This document shows, one piece after another, positions 1 to 7,430 of a stretch of DNA of 64,000 nucleotides. The stretch's first letter is position 1, and every line of letters begins with the position of its first letter. The DNA is from JAEUOS01 sp031423955. GTDB taxonomy: Bacteria > Pseudomonadota > Gammaproteobacteria > Burkholderiales > JAEUOS01. The DNA is taken from the NCBI GenBank assembly GCA_031423955.1, contig JANPGJ010000305.1:1-64000 (forward strand), given 5' to 3'. The translations under genes and the position numbers were made by a program. Below the pieces are notes generated by a model. That model ran no database searches. It was not told the origin of the DNA and saw only the letters and a program-made list of their open reading frames with translations.

Positions 1-35
1 CTGTCCCGTCCTGTCCTGTCCTGTCCTTGCCTGAC
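1..35. repeat. Degenerate CTGTC pentanucleotide tandem repeat
   Basis: Seven consecutive pentamers (CTGTC, CCGTC, CTGTC x3, CTTGC, CTGAC) lie at the window edge, inside the clpP reading frame and at the point where the ClpP sequence stops matching its family. Such a repeat can be a slippage site or an assembly error at a contig end. Confidence 0.7.
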
Positions 36-212
36 AACCAGGAAAATCACCCGTTCCTTGAGTAGCCGTGAATAGATGTCGTACGCACGCTCGCCGCGAC
101 CGCTCTGCTCGATCACCATCGGGATCATGCCCAGGCCGCGAGTTCCCGGCAGGCCCGCGCCGGTGTCTTGCACAAATTCCTGAAAACGCTGGTACTGCAT
201 GTCAAATCTCAT
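1..212 (-). CDS. clpP: ClpP protease proteolytic subunit, N-terminal part only
   Basis: Serine protease subunit of the ClpXP/ClpAP complex. About 70 codons lie in the window, starting at ATG 212, 20 bases after the tig stop. The N-terminus (GLGMIPMVIEQSGRGERAYD, then SRLLKERVIFLV) is typical ClpP, and the tig-clpP order is standard. After RVIFLV the family normally continues with a glycine/proline turn and the NLIVAQ-type helix. Here the frame instead enters a CTGTC pentamer repeat and reads VRQGQDRTGRD. No catalytic residue is reached inside the window. This may be an assembly-edge artefact or a real disruption. Confidence 0.8.
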   Translation of the reverse strand, partial: MRFDMQYQRFQEFVQDTGAGLPGTRGLGMIPMVIEQSGRGERAYDIYSRLLKERVIFLVVRQGQDRTGRD

Positions 213-232
213 TGGGTATCCCAGTAGGTTGA

Positions 233-1546
233 TCAGGCGCGGCCCATCAGTTCGTCAAACGAGACCGTTTTGTCGGCTACCACCGCTTTCGACAATACGA
301 AGTTGACCACGTTGTCCTCAAGCGCCAGTGCCTCCACATCGGCCAAACGCTGCTTGTCGCCGTAATACCAGCGCACCACTTCGGCAGGGTCTTCATAGCT
401 TTGCGCAAATTCGTCGATCACCGCGCGCACCTGATTCGGCTTTGCTTCAAGGCCGTTAGATTTGACCAGTTCGTTCAAAATCAAGCCCAGCGATACCCGC
501 CGCTTGGCCTGTTCCTGGAACATGTCCGGCGGCAGCGGAATATCCTGCTTGACGCCGCGCTGCGTCAAATCCGCGCGTGCCTGCTCAATCAGACGCTCAA
601 CGTCCATTGCGATCAGCGCTTTCGGCGCCTCCAGCTTGACTGCCTCGTACAGCGCCTGCATTACGGCATTCTTGATGCGAGCCTGAAGTCTCTTCTTGAC
701 CTCGCGTTCGAGATTGCCGCGGATATCGGTCCGCATCTTGCCGATGTCGCCATCAGCCACGCCCAACGCCTTGGCAAACTCCGCATCAAGTGCCGGCAGG
801 ACCGGGCTTTCGACTTTCTTGACCGTAATGGAAAATTGCGCTGTCTTGCCGGCGACTTCCTTGCCCTGATAGTCAGCAGGAAAAGTCAGGTCGAATGCCT
901 TGCTCTGCGCCGCGGATAGTCCAAGTGCGGCGGCGTCGAACTCCGGCAGCATTTGACCGGCACCAAGCTCGAAGGCGAAACCGTCGGCGGTACCTCCGTC
1001 AAAGGCGACGCCATCGATCTTGCCGACAAAATCAATGGTGATTCGATCCCCTTTCAGGCTGGCCCGCTCCACCACCAGGTACGTGACGCGCTGCTTGCGC
1101 AGCGTTTCGATGGTTTTGTCAACATCATCCTCGCCGACCAGCGCAATCGGTCGCTCGACTGCCAGGGTTGCAAGATCTGCGATCGCGACTTCGGGATAAA
1201 CCTCGAACGTGGCCACGAATTCGAAAGCGGCATCGTTTGCAGCCTCGCCTTCACCCAGCGAGCGGGGTTCAATCCGCGGGTATCCGGCGACCCTTAGCTT
1301 TTGCTCCTGCACCGTGTCGCTGAAGTTTTTCTGGATGGCGTCGCCAATGACTTCAGAGCGCACTTGCGGCCCATAAGTCGACGCAACCATTTTCAGCGGT
1401 ACTTTCCCGGGGCGAAATCCCTGCATGCGTACGGTACGCGACATGCGTTGCAGTCGACTTGCCACTTCCTTTTCGATCTGGTCAGTCGGAATGGAAAGGT
1501 TGATGCGGCGCTCCAGGGCGCTTACGGTTTCTACGGTGGCTGCCAT
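233..1546 (-). CDS. tig: Trigger factor, ribosome-associated chaperone and peptidyl-prolyl isomerase
   Basis: Binds ribosomal protein L23 at the exit tunnel and shields nascent chains. The product is 437 aa, the usual length. The N-terminal ribosome-binding region (MAATVETVSALERRINLSIP, with the later GFRPGKVP signature) is followed by an FKBP-like domain around residues 150-245 (GDRITIDFVGKIDG, FELGAGQMLPEF) and a helical C-terminal chaperone domain. ATG 1546 was chosen because the signature N-terminus begins there; the frame stays open upstream through the tRNA gene, which is not coding. clpP follows on the same strand. The gene starts 31 bases after the tRNA-Leu 3' end with no visible terminator between, so read-through from the tRNA promoter is possible. 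Confidence 0.97.
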   Translation of the reverse strand: MAATVETVSALERRINLSIPTDQIEKEVASRLQRMSRTVRMQGFRPGKVPLKMVASTYGPQVRSEVIGDAIQKNFSDTVQEQKLRVAGYPRIEPRSLGEGEAANDAAFEFVATFEVYPEVAIADLATLAVERPIALVGEDDVDKTIETLRKQRVTYLVVERASLKGDRITIDFVGKIDGVAFDGGTADGFAFELGAGQMLPEFDAAALGLSAAQSKAFDLTFPADYQGKEVAGKTAQFSITVKKVESPVLPALDAEFAKALGVADGDIGKMRTDIRGNLEREVKKRLQARIKNAVMQALYEAVKLEAPKALIAMDVERLIEQARADLTQRGVKQDIPLPPDMFQEQAKRRVSLGLILNELVKSNGLEAKPNQVRAVIDEFAQSYEDPAEVVRWYYGDKQRLADVEALALEDNVVNFVLSKAVVADKTVSFDELMGRA

Positions 1547-1577
1547 ATTTGGAATGTTAGAGAGTGGGACGTCGGGT

Positions 1578-1662
1578 TGGTGCGAAAGGCGGGACTCGAA
1601 CCCGCACGCCTTGCGGCGCTGGAACCTAAATCCAGTGCGTCTACCAGTTCCGCCACCTTCGC
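1578..1662 (-). tRNA. tRNA-Leu, anticodon UAG
   Basis: An 85-base gene including an encoded CCA end. The acceptor stem GCGAAGG pairs with CTTTCGC (one G-U). The anticodon stem CTGGA/TCCAG encloses TTTAGGT, giving anticodon TAG. A long variable arm (GCGCCGCAAGGCGT region) and the T-arm GCGGGTTCGAGTCCCGC are present, as expected for a class II leucine tRNA. It reads CUN codons. It lies just upstream of tig on the same strand. Confidence 0.95.
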
Positions 1663-1716
1663 AACAGATTAGCGCCAATGCGATCGGACCCAAACTGGGC
1701 ATCCCTGCATTTTCTG

Positions 1717-1745
1717 TTTTAAGGAGTGGCCAAATTTTACTCCAA
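1717..1745 (-). promoter_or_regulatory. Possible sigma-70 promoter for tRNA-Leu (and perhaps tig)
   Basis: Minus-strand TTGGAG and TTAAAA hexamers are separated by exactly 17 bases, about 55 bases upstream of the tRNA 5' end. The -10 is a weak match, so this is tentative. Confidence 0.35.
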
Positions 1746-1904
1746 AAACCCCCTCGTGCCGTGCGGAAAATGCGAGCGTGTTCGGGGATTTCAAGCCGGA
1801 AAGCCCTGAACAGGGACGCGATGCCCGTTCTCCTCCGTGTTTCCGCGGCTACGCCAGCGCAATATGCTCTTGGCCATCGAGTTGGTGCCCGGAAAGCGGT
1901 GTCC

Positions 1905-2270
1905 ATGGCCTATTCAAGAAACACGATTCTCTTGCTGGACCAGATGTCGAGTCGAATCGCGTCGGTGACCGGACGGACGGTGGACGTGCAATACATGGGC
2001 ATGAGCGCACGCTACGCCGACCATGTCGTGGGGCTCGCTTTGCAATCTTCAAATGCTGAATTGAAGGCGCTCGGCGCGATTCTTCGCCGCGATTTTTTCG
2101 GCCCGGGCGGATTGTTTCCCGGCGGCAAGATGATCTGGTGCGCGCCCGAGACGACAGCGCATGGTGACGTACCTGCGGGATGGCTGAAGCCGACCGATTC
2201 CGCCGCATCGATTCACGCGCAGCGGACGCATACGCTGCGGTGTCCTTCCGCGGCTGCCGCACACTCCTGA
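1905..2270 (+). CDS. Hypothetical protein, 121 aa, upstream of the response regulator
   Basis: I do not recognise this protein. Start ATG 1905 gives MAYSRNTILLLDQMSSRIAS and follows a GGAAAG ribosome site. The frame is also open upstream, but that part overlaps the tRNA and is not credible. Third codon positions are mostly G or C, as in neighbouring real genes, which supports coding. The product looks soluble, with a glycine/phenylalanine-rich centre (FFGPGGLFPGGKM) and a low-complexity C-terminal tail. No signal peptide or membrane helix is visible. The response-regulator gene follows 54 bases later on the same strand, so the two may form one operon. Confidence 0.6.
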   Translation: MAYSRNTILLLDQMSSRIASVTGRTVDVQYMGMSARYADHVVGLALQSSNAELKALGAILRRDFFGPGGLFPGGKMIWCAPETTAHGDVPAGWLKPTDSAASIHAQRTHTLRCPSAAAAHS

Positions 2271-2324
2271 AAAAGGGGCGAAGGTCGCGACGGCTGGCGC
2301 GGAACCACGAAAGGATTCAAGTCA

Positions 2325-3875
2325 ATGGGTATTGTTGCCGACGGCATTTCGCCACTCAAGGGTAGCCGCATCGTGGTTGCCGACCGCCATGCGCACAACC
2401 GCACCGCCTTGCGCGAGATGGTCAGTTCCCTTGGTGCATCCGCGGTCTCGCATGCGCAAAGCGCCGGGGAAGTCCTGCGCGCAGTCAAGGCACGTGATGT
2501 CAACATCATCCTGTGCGACTACCATCTGGAAGATCAGCGGGACGGGCAGCAGTTGCTCGAAGAATTGCGCCATGACCGGTTGATCCCGATGAGTTCGATC
2601 TTCATGATGATCACCGGCGAGCGCAGTTACAAGAAGGTAGTCTCGGTGGCCGAATTCGCGCCTGATGATTACCTGCTCAAGCCATTCACCGCCAACCAGT
2701 TGCTCGATCGCCTGGTCCGCACCAGCCGCAAGAAGGAGATTTTCGGGCGTGCCTACGCGTTCATCGAGAGCGGTCGTGTCGAGGCCGCCCTGCCTGAATG
2801 CCGCACCGTTTTGCAGTCCCATCCGGAATATGCCGCGGACGCCTATCGCCTGATGGTCGACATGCTGCTCGGCGCCAAACGCCACCAGGAAGCCGAAGCA
2901 CTGCTGCAGTTGATCCTGTCCCGCAAGGCCGTACCTTGGGCGCACATGGGATTGGCGAACATATATTACGCGCGCCGCGAACTGGAGCAGGCAGAAACAT
3001 TGCTGACGACCCTCGCCGGTTCGAACCCCGAGTATCTGGGGGCCCAGGATTTGCTGGCAAAGGTGAAGAGCGAACTTGAAAAACCGAAGGAAGCGCTGGA
3101 AGTACTTGAGGCGGCCGGCGCAATTTCGTCGTCGAATGTCAATCGCCTGCGTCGTACAGGTGACCTCGCGGCTGCGACCGGCGACTATGAGAAATCAGGC
3201 CGCCTGTACGCGCGCGTAATGGATCGGGTTCGCAATTCGTCGATGGCGCGTGCCGAAGACTTCATGGCGCTTTCGGAGTCGTATATCCAGCAGAGCCGCT
3301 TCGAGGACGCGGAAAAGGTTTCGGCAGACCAGCGTCGGACAATGCGCGGTACACCGGATGCGGAACTGGTGTCGCGCCTGATGGAGTTCCAGCGGTTTTC
3401 GCGCGACGCTGCGGGGCCAAACGGCGGACGGGCGAAGGAGGCCATGGTGGCGGCCGCGCTCGCGTTCCGCGAATTGCCGGGCCCGATCTCCGAAGCGCTT
3501 CAATTTGATCTTGTCGACGCATGTTTCAAGGCCGGTTGTGACAGCGATGGCAGCATGATCGCCGACAACCTTCTGGCACGTGCCGGCGTGCCGGAAAACG
3601 TGATGTCGAGACTCAAGGCATTGCTGGCCACGCGCAAGGCGAAGCAGGCGCGCATGCCGGCGATTGTTTCGCTCGATCAGGCAATGGCCATGCTGGGCAA
3701 ACTCAATACCCAGGGCTGGAACGACGCCCTCGGACACGCTTGCCAGGCCAGCATCGCATATTGGGGCGACAAGGACCCCGATGCGGAACTGCTGGCGCCT
3801 GCGCGCAACCGATTGACCGAGGTGTTGCGAAAGTACGGCATGGACGCGCGGCCGCTCGACAAGCTTGCGCTCTGA
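2325..3875 (+). CDS. Response regulator receiver protein with TPR-like C-terminal region
   Basis: A 516-aa protein. Residues about 14-130 form a CheY-type receiver domain: acidic pocket at D20, probable phospho-acceptor D65 (IILCDYHLED), conserved T97 (MMITGE) and K119 (YLLKPF). The remaining ~385 residues are helical and TPR-like (for example AHMGLANIYYARRELEQAET and repeated A/G-x8-Y spacing), suited to protein binding. There is no DNA-binding or GGDEF-type output domain, so it probably signals through protein contacts. No histidine kinase gene is adjacent. Function and partner cannot be assigned from the sequence. Confidence 0.85.
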   Translation: MGIVADGISPLKGSRIVVADRHAHNRTALREMVSSLGASAVSHAQSAGEVLRAVKARDVNIILCDYHLEDQRDGQQLLEELRHDRLIPMSSIFMMITGERSYKKVVSVAEFAPDDYLLKPFTANQLLDRLVRTSRKKEIFGRAYAFIESGRVEAALPECRTVLQSHPEYAADAYRLMVDMLLGAKRHQEAEALLQLILSRKAVPWAHMGLANIYYARRELEQAETLLTTLAGSNPEYLGAQDLLAKVKSELEKPKEALEVLEAAGAISSSNVNRLRRTGDLAAATGDYEKSGRLYARVMDRVRNSSMARAEDFMALSESYIQQSRFEDAEKVSADQRRTMRGTPDAELVSRLMEFQRFSRDAAGPNGGRAKEAMVAAALAFRELPGPISEALQFDLVDACFKAGCDSDGSMIADNLLARAGVPENVMSRLKALLATRKAKQARMPAIVSLDQAMAMLGKLNTQGWNDALGHACQASIAYWGDKDPDAELLAPARNRLTEVLRKYGMDARPLDKLAL

Positions 3876-4061
3876 CCGTTGATTGAGCGCGCCATCTGCT
3901 GGAAGCAGTGAGGTGTTGACCGTACTGGCGTGTGGCGAAATGCGAAACGCCTGTGCCACTGGTGCGTCGAACCGCAAACCTCTGCATCGCCCCATTCCTG
4001 CGCCTTCGGCCTGCGGCGGCCATGCGGCACCGGCGCCAGGCCCTGTTGCCACGCAATACGC

Positions 4062-4090
4062 TTGAGTTAGTTGTGCAACCCGGCTACATT
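4062..4090 (+). promoter_or_regulatory. Predicted sigma-70 promoter of the small gene upstream of hpnC
   Basis: TTGAGT at 4062-4067 and TACATT at 4085-4090 with a 17-base spacer. The predicted start near 4097 leaves a leader of about 27 bases before the 40-codon ORF. The rest of 3876-4061 shows no gene or terminator that I can support. Confidence 0.6.
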
Positions 4091-4123
4091 GACATCCCGT
4101 TATTTCGTGAAAGGAGGTGATTC

Positions 4124-4246
4124 GTGTCCAGAACCATCGCTGCCAGGATCGTACTGAGTGTGCCCGGCGCCAGTTCCAAGGCGGTTGTCTGCCCGGGCAC
4201 CGGCGCCGCAGGCAAGGCCCAAAGCACACCTTTAATCAAGTCCTGA
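4124..4246 (+). CDS. Small ORF, 40 aa, with near-perfect Shine-Dalgarno
   Basis: GTG 4124 is preceded by AAGGAGGTGATTC at 4111-4123, almost fully complementary to the 16S rRNA 3' end, a strength usually seen only at heavily translated genes. The product begins VSRTIAARIVLSVPG, continues through AVVCPGTGAAGKA and ends TPLIKS. It has one cysteine, is weakly basic and has no membrane helix. I do not recognise it. A promoter lies upstream and a strong intrinsic terminator downstream, so it is a self-contained unit. It could be a functional small protein, or a leader peptide controlling hpnCDE read-through. Translation is likely; function is unknown. Confidence 0.6.
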   Translation: MSRTIAARIVLSVPGASSKAVVCPGTGAAGKAQSTPLIKS

Positions 4247-4268
4247 TCCGGCCGCACGTTTGAAGCTG

Positions 4269-4300
4269 GCGGCGCCCTTGAACCGGGCGCCGCTTTTTTT
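4269..4300 (+). terminator. Rho-independent terminator or attenuator before hpnC
   Basis: A perfect 9-bp GC stem (GCGGCGCCC / GGGCGCCGC) with loop TTGAACC is followed by seven T residues (4294-4300). It sits 22 bases after the 40-codon ORF and 50 bases before hpnC. An 8-base segment inside the ORF (GGCGCCGC, 4202-4209) can pair with the 5' arm (4269-4276), so an antiterminator fold is possible. Confidence 0.85.
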
Positions 4301-4350
4301 CGGCCGGACCTCCGCTTGGCCGTTCTCGACGAAAATCCATCACCAGCACA

Positions 4351-5193
4351 ATGGCTGTCGATCACTACGAAAATTTCCCGGTCGCCTCGCTTTTGTTGCC
4401 GGCACGGTTGCGCACCCCGGTCGAGCTTATCTATCGTTTCGCGCGCGGTGCCGATGACATCGCCGACGAAGGCGACGCCAGCAGTGCAGAGCGCCTGGCC
4501 GGTCTCGCCGACTTTCGACGGCAGTTGCGACGGGTCGCCGAGGGTGGCGCCGCATCTGCGCAACCCGAGGGTGCGATGTTCGATGCCCTCGGAAATGTCA
4601 TTGAGCGCTACCGACTGCCACTGCAGTTGTTCGAGGATCTGCTCGACGCGTTCAGTCAGGATGTGGTGCAGACCAGATATGCCGACTTTCCGGAACTGCT
4701 TGACTACTGCCGGCGCTCGGCCAATCCAGTAGGGCGTCTGCTGCTTGCCTTGTATGGCGTTGCCGCGCCAGAGGCACTGGCACAATCCGATTCGATCTGC
4801 AGCAGCCTGCAACTGATCAACTTCTGGCAGGATGTCGCGATCGATCGCGACAAGGGGCGCGTTTACCTGCCGCAGGATAGCCTCGCACGTTTTGGCTTTG
4901 CGCCTGACGAGGAGCCACCATCGGTCTGCGATCACCGCTTTCGTGAGCTTCTGCGTTTCGAAGTCGGGCGCACCCGCGCCATGATGCACGCGGGTGCACC
5001 GCTGACTGCCGCTCTTCCCGGCCGCATCGGCTGGGAGCTGAGCCTGGTGGTCCAGGGTGGTTTGCGGATTCTCGACAAGATTGAATTGGCCGGCTACGAC
5101 GTGTTCCTGCGGCGCCCGGTGCTGGGCAAATTTGACTGGACGCTGCTTGCCTGCAGGGCCGTGGTCGACCGCGTTCGGCGGTCGGTACAATGA
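4351..5193 (+). CDS. hpnC: Squalene biosynthesis protein HpnC (hydroxysqualene synthase)
   Basis: A 280-aa trans-isoprenyl-diphosphate synthase of the squalene/phytoene synthase family. In the HpnCDE route it converts presqualene diphosphate to hydroxysqualene. The first aspartate motif lies at residues 35-39 (GADDIADE) and the second is NFWQDVAIDRDKGRVYLP. It is first in an hpnC-hpnD-hpnE row on one strand, which identifies it over a phytoene synthase. No shc (hpnF) or hopanoid-modification gene follows, so only squalene formation is encoded here. Confidence 0.93.
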   Translation: MAVDHYENFPVASLLLPARLRTPVELIYRFARGADDIADEGDASSAERLAGLADFRRQLRRVAEGGAASAQPEGAMFDALGNVIERYRLPLQLFEDLLDAFSQDVVQTRYADFPELLDYCRRSANPVGRLLLALYGVAAPEALAQSDSICSSLQLINFWQDVAIDRDKGRVYLPQDSLARFGFAPDEEPPSVCDHRFRELLRFEVGRTRAMMHAGAPLTAALPGRIGWELSLVVQGGLRILDKIELAGYDVFLRRPVLGKFDWTLLACRAVVDRVRRSVQ

Positions 5194-5256
5194 AGATCGT
5201 CTTGCCCCGCGCGCACCATCAAGTGCTGCCAGTCAAATCCGAAATGCCCCGCCCCG

Positions 5257-6090
5257 ATGACACCTGACGAGTATTGTCAGCAGAAGGCAGCCGCCAGCGG
5301 CTCGTCGTTCTACTACAGCTTTCTGTTTTTGCCGCCCGAACGGCGCCGCGCGATCACCGCGCTGTATGCGTTTTGCCGTGAAGTCGACGATGTGGTCGAC
5401 GAAACTGCCGACGAGAATCTGGCTCGCATCAAGCTTGCATGGTGGCGCAACGAGATCGGGCAAATGTTCCGCGGCAATCCGCAGCATCCGGTTACCCGGG
5501 CACTCGCCCCTTGTCTCGCACCGTTTGCACTAACGCAGGAGCGGCTGGAGGAGATCCTCGATGGCATGGAAATGGATCTCATGCAAACCCGCTACCTCGA
5601 TTTCAAGGGTCTGGAACGCTATTGCTATCTGGTCGCCGGTGTTGTCGGCCTGTGCGCCGCAGACATATTCGGTCGCACTGATGAACAGACATTGGAATAT
5701 GCACGTAATCTGGGACTTGCATTCCAGTTGACCAACATCATCCGCGATGTCGGCGAAGACGCGCGGCGCGGCCGGGTCTACTTGCCGGTCAATGAACTGC
5801 AGCAGTTCAAGGTGCCCGTCGCCGATATCCTGCACGCGCGCTACAGCGACAATTTCAGCCAGCTCATGGCATTTCAGCACCAGCGCGCAAGGTCGTACTA
5901 TCAAGCCGCGTTCGCGGCGCTTCCTGCCGCGGATCGTCGCGCGCAACGCCCCGGCCTGATCATGGCCGCGATCTACGGCGCCCTGCTGGAGGAGATTCGC
6001 CGCGATGGTTTCCAGGTCCTGCATCAGCGCATCAGCCTGACGCCAATTCGAAAGTTGTGGCTTGCCTGGAAAACTTGGACCTTTGGATGA
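5257..6090 (+). CDS. hpnD: Presqualene diphosphate synthase HpnD
   Basis: Condenses two farnesyl diphosphates to presqualene diphosphate, the first step of the HpnCDE route. It is 277 aa. Aspartate-rich motifs are at residues 44-48 (CREVDDVVDE) and in NIIRDVGEDARRGRVYLP, both typical of the family. ATG 5257 is 63 bases after hpnC. The stop codon overlaps the hpnE start as ATGA (6087-6090), so hpnD and hpnE are probably translationally coupled. Confidence 0.95.
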   Translation: MTPDEYCQQKAAASGSSFYYSFLFLPPERRRAITALYAFCREVDDVVDETADENLARIKLAWWRNEIGQMFRGNPQHPVTRALAPCLAPFALTQERLEEILDGMEMDLMQTRYLDFKGLERYCYLVAGVVGLCAADIFGRTDEQTLEYARNLGLAFQLTNIIRDVGEDARRGRVYLPVNELQQFKVPVADILHARYSDNFSQLMAFQHQRARSYYQAAFAALPAADRRAQRPGLIMAAIYGALLEEIRRDGFQVLHQRISLTPIRKLWLAWKTWTFG

Positions 6091-7430
6091 CCCGGGTAGC
6101 GGTCGTAGGCGCAGGTTGGTCCGGCCTGGCAGCGGCCGTTGAACTGGCCACCGCGGGTTGTCAGGTCGATTTGTACGAAGCAGCCCGGCATCCAGGCGGT
6201 CGTGCCCGCCGGGTGGTGGTCGAGGGAGCCACGCTGGACAACGGGCAGCACATCCTGCTCGGTGCCTACACCGAGACGCTGCGCCTGATACGTCTGACTG
6301 GCGGCATCGAGCGCGACCTGATGCAGCGCCTGCCGCTCGAATTGATTTATCCCGGCGAGTTCAAGCTGGCCGCGCCAACCTGGTTGCCCGCCCCGCTGCA
6401 TTTGCTTTATGCCCTGCTCTCTGCCCGTGGCCTGGCGTGGCGTGACAAGATCGCGGCGGTCCGCTTCATGCATGACATGCAAAGGCGGCACTTTCAGGTC
6501 GTGCCCGATGTAACGGTCGCTGAATTCCTGTTGCGCCATCGGCAATCCGTGCCTGCACGTGCGTTCTTGTGGGACCCGCTTTGCATCGCTGCGCTCAACA
6601 CCGCACCCGAGCTGGCCTCCGCGCAAGTGTTTGCGACCGTCCTGTGCGATACGTTCTGCGGCGCCCGTAGCGACAGCGACCTGCTGATCCCGCGTGTAGA
6701 TTTGAGCTCGCTGTTTCCCGACCGCGCGTTGAGCCATGTCGTCGAGCGGGGTGGTGTCTGGCATCCGGGCGCGCATGTCGAACGGCTGGTCGAATTCGAC
6801 GGGCGGATCAAGGTTTGCCTGGCAAACGAAAGCACCGAATTCGAGGCTGTGGTTTGCGCGCTGCCGCCGCCCCGCGCGGCAGCGCTGCTCAGTGGAACTT
6901 CCGCATCCGCCGTGTCGCTGAAGCGACTCCTTGAAGCATTCGAATTTGAACCGATCGTCACTTGCTACCTGCAGTATCCGGCGGAAGTACGCCTTCCCCG
7001 TCCGATGATCGGACTGTCTGCGGCCATCAGTCAGTGGGCGTTCGATCGCGGTGTTCTCGGCGGACCGGCGGGCTTGATTGCAGTGGTGGTCAGCGCCGCC
7101 GGTCGACTGCGCGGGCTGGACGCAGATGCTTTGGCCCAGGAGGTCCATAGCGAGCTTGGAGTAGTCCTGCCGTCTCTGCCGCGACCGTTACGCCAGCAGG
7201 TGATCGTCGAGAAGCGTGCGACGTTTCGTTGTACGCCACATCTGCGGCGACCGCGACCGCAAGGCCCTTGCGCCGGCTTGTTTTTTGCCGGCGATCACGT
7301 GATAGACCATTCGGGCCCCGCTTACCCTGCGACCCTTGAGGGCGCGGTGCGTAGCGGGGTCGCCGCAGCGCGCGCAGCGTTGACCCACACGGCTGGCCTG
7401 AAGGAGCGAAACACTACCTCGAGCGCCTAG
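6087..7430 (+). CDS. hpnE: Hydroxysqualene dehydroxylase HpnE (FAD-dependent)
   Basis: An amine-oxidase/phytoene-desaturase-type flavoprotein, 447 aa, that reduces hydroxysqualene to squalene. The dinucleotide-binding motif VAVVGAGWSGLAAAVELA starts at residue 4 and is followed by an acidic residue (YEAARHPGGRARR). The C-terminal FAD motif is visible in LFFAGDHVIDHSGPAYPATL. ATG 6087 was chosen over an upstream in-frame start because it gives the ATGA overlap with hpnD and places the Rossmann motif at the N-terminus. Its stop codon shares a CTAG with the convergent bamB stop. Confidence 0.94.
   Translation: MTRVAVVGAGWSGLAAAVELATAGCQVDLYEAARHPGGRARRVVVEGATLDNGQHILLGAYTETLRLIRLTGGIERDLMQRLPLELIYPGEFKLAAPTWLPAPLHLLYALLSARGLAWRDKIAAVRFMHDMQRRHFQVVPDVTVAEFLLRHRQSVPARAFLWDPLCIAALNTAPELASAQVFATVLCDTFCGARSDSDLLIPRVDLSSLFPDRALSHVVERGGVWHPGAHVERLVEFDGRIKVCLANESTEFEAVVCALPPPRAAALLSGTSASAVSLKRLLEAFEFEPIVTCYLQYPAEVRLPRPMIGLSAAISQWAFDRGVLGGPAGLIAVVVSAAGRLRGLDADALAQEVHSELGVVLPSLPRPLRQQVIVEKRATFRCTPHLRRPRPQGPCAGLFFAGDHVIDHSGPAYPATLEGAVRSGVAAARAALTHTAGLKERNTTSSA

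Noticed and set aside
1..35. CRISPR-like repeat
   Set aside because: Units are five bases with no spacers; it is a simple tandem repeat.
233..1906. Extended trigger factor frame with a start at 1906
   Set aside because: The extra 120 codons run through the tRNA-Leu gene; the family N-terminus starts at 1546.
4084..5190. Minus-strand open frame of about 368 codons
   Set aside because: Shadow of hpnC and the small upstream unit; no motif.
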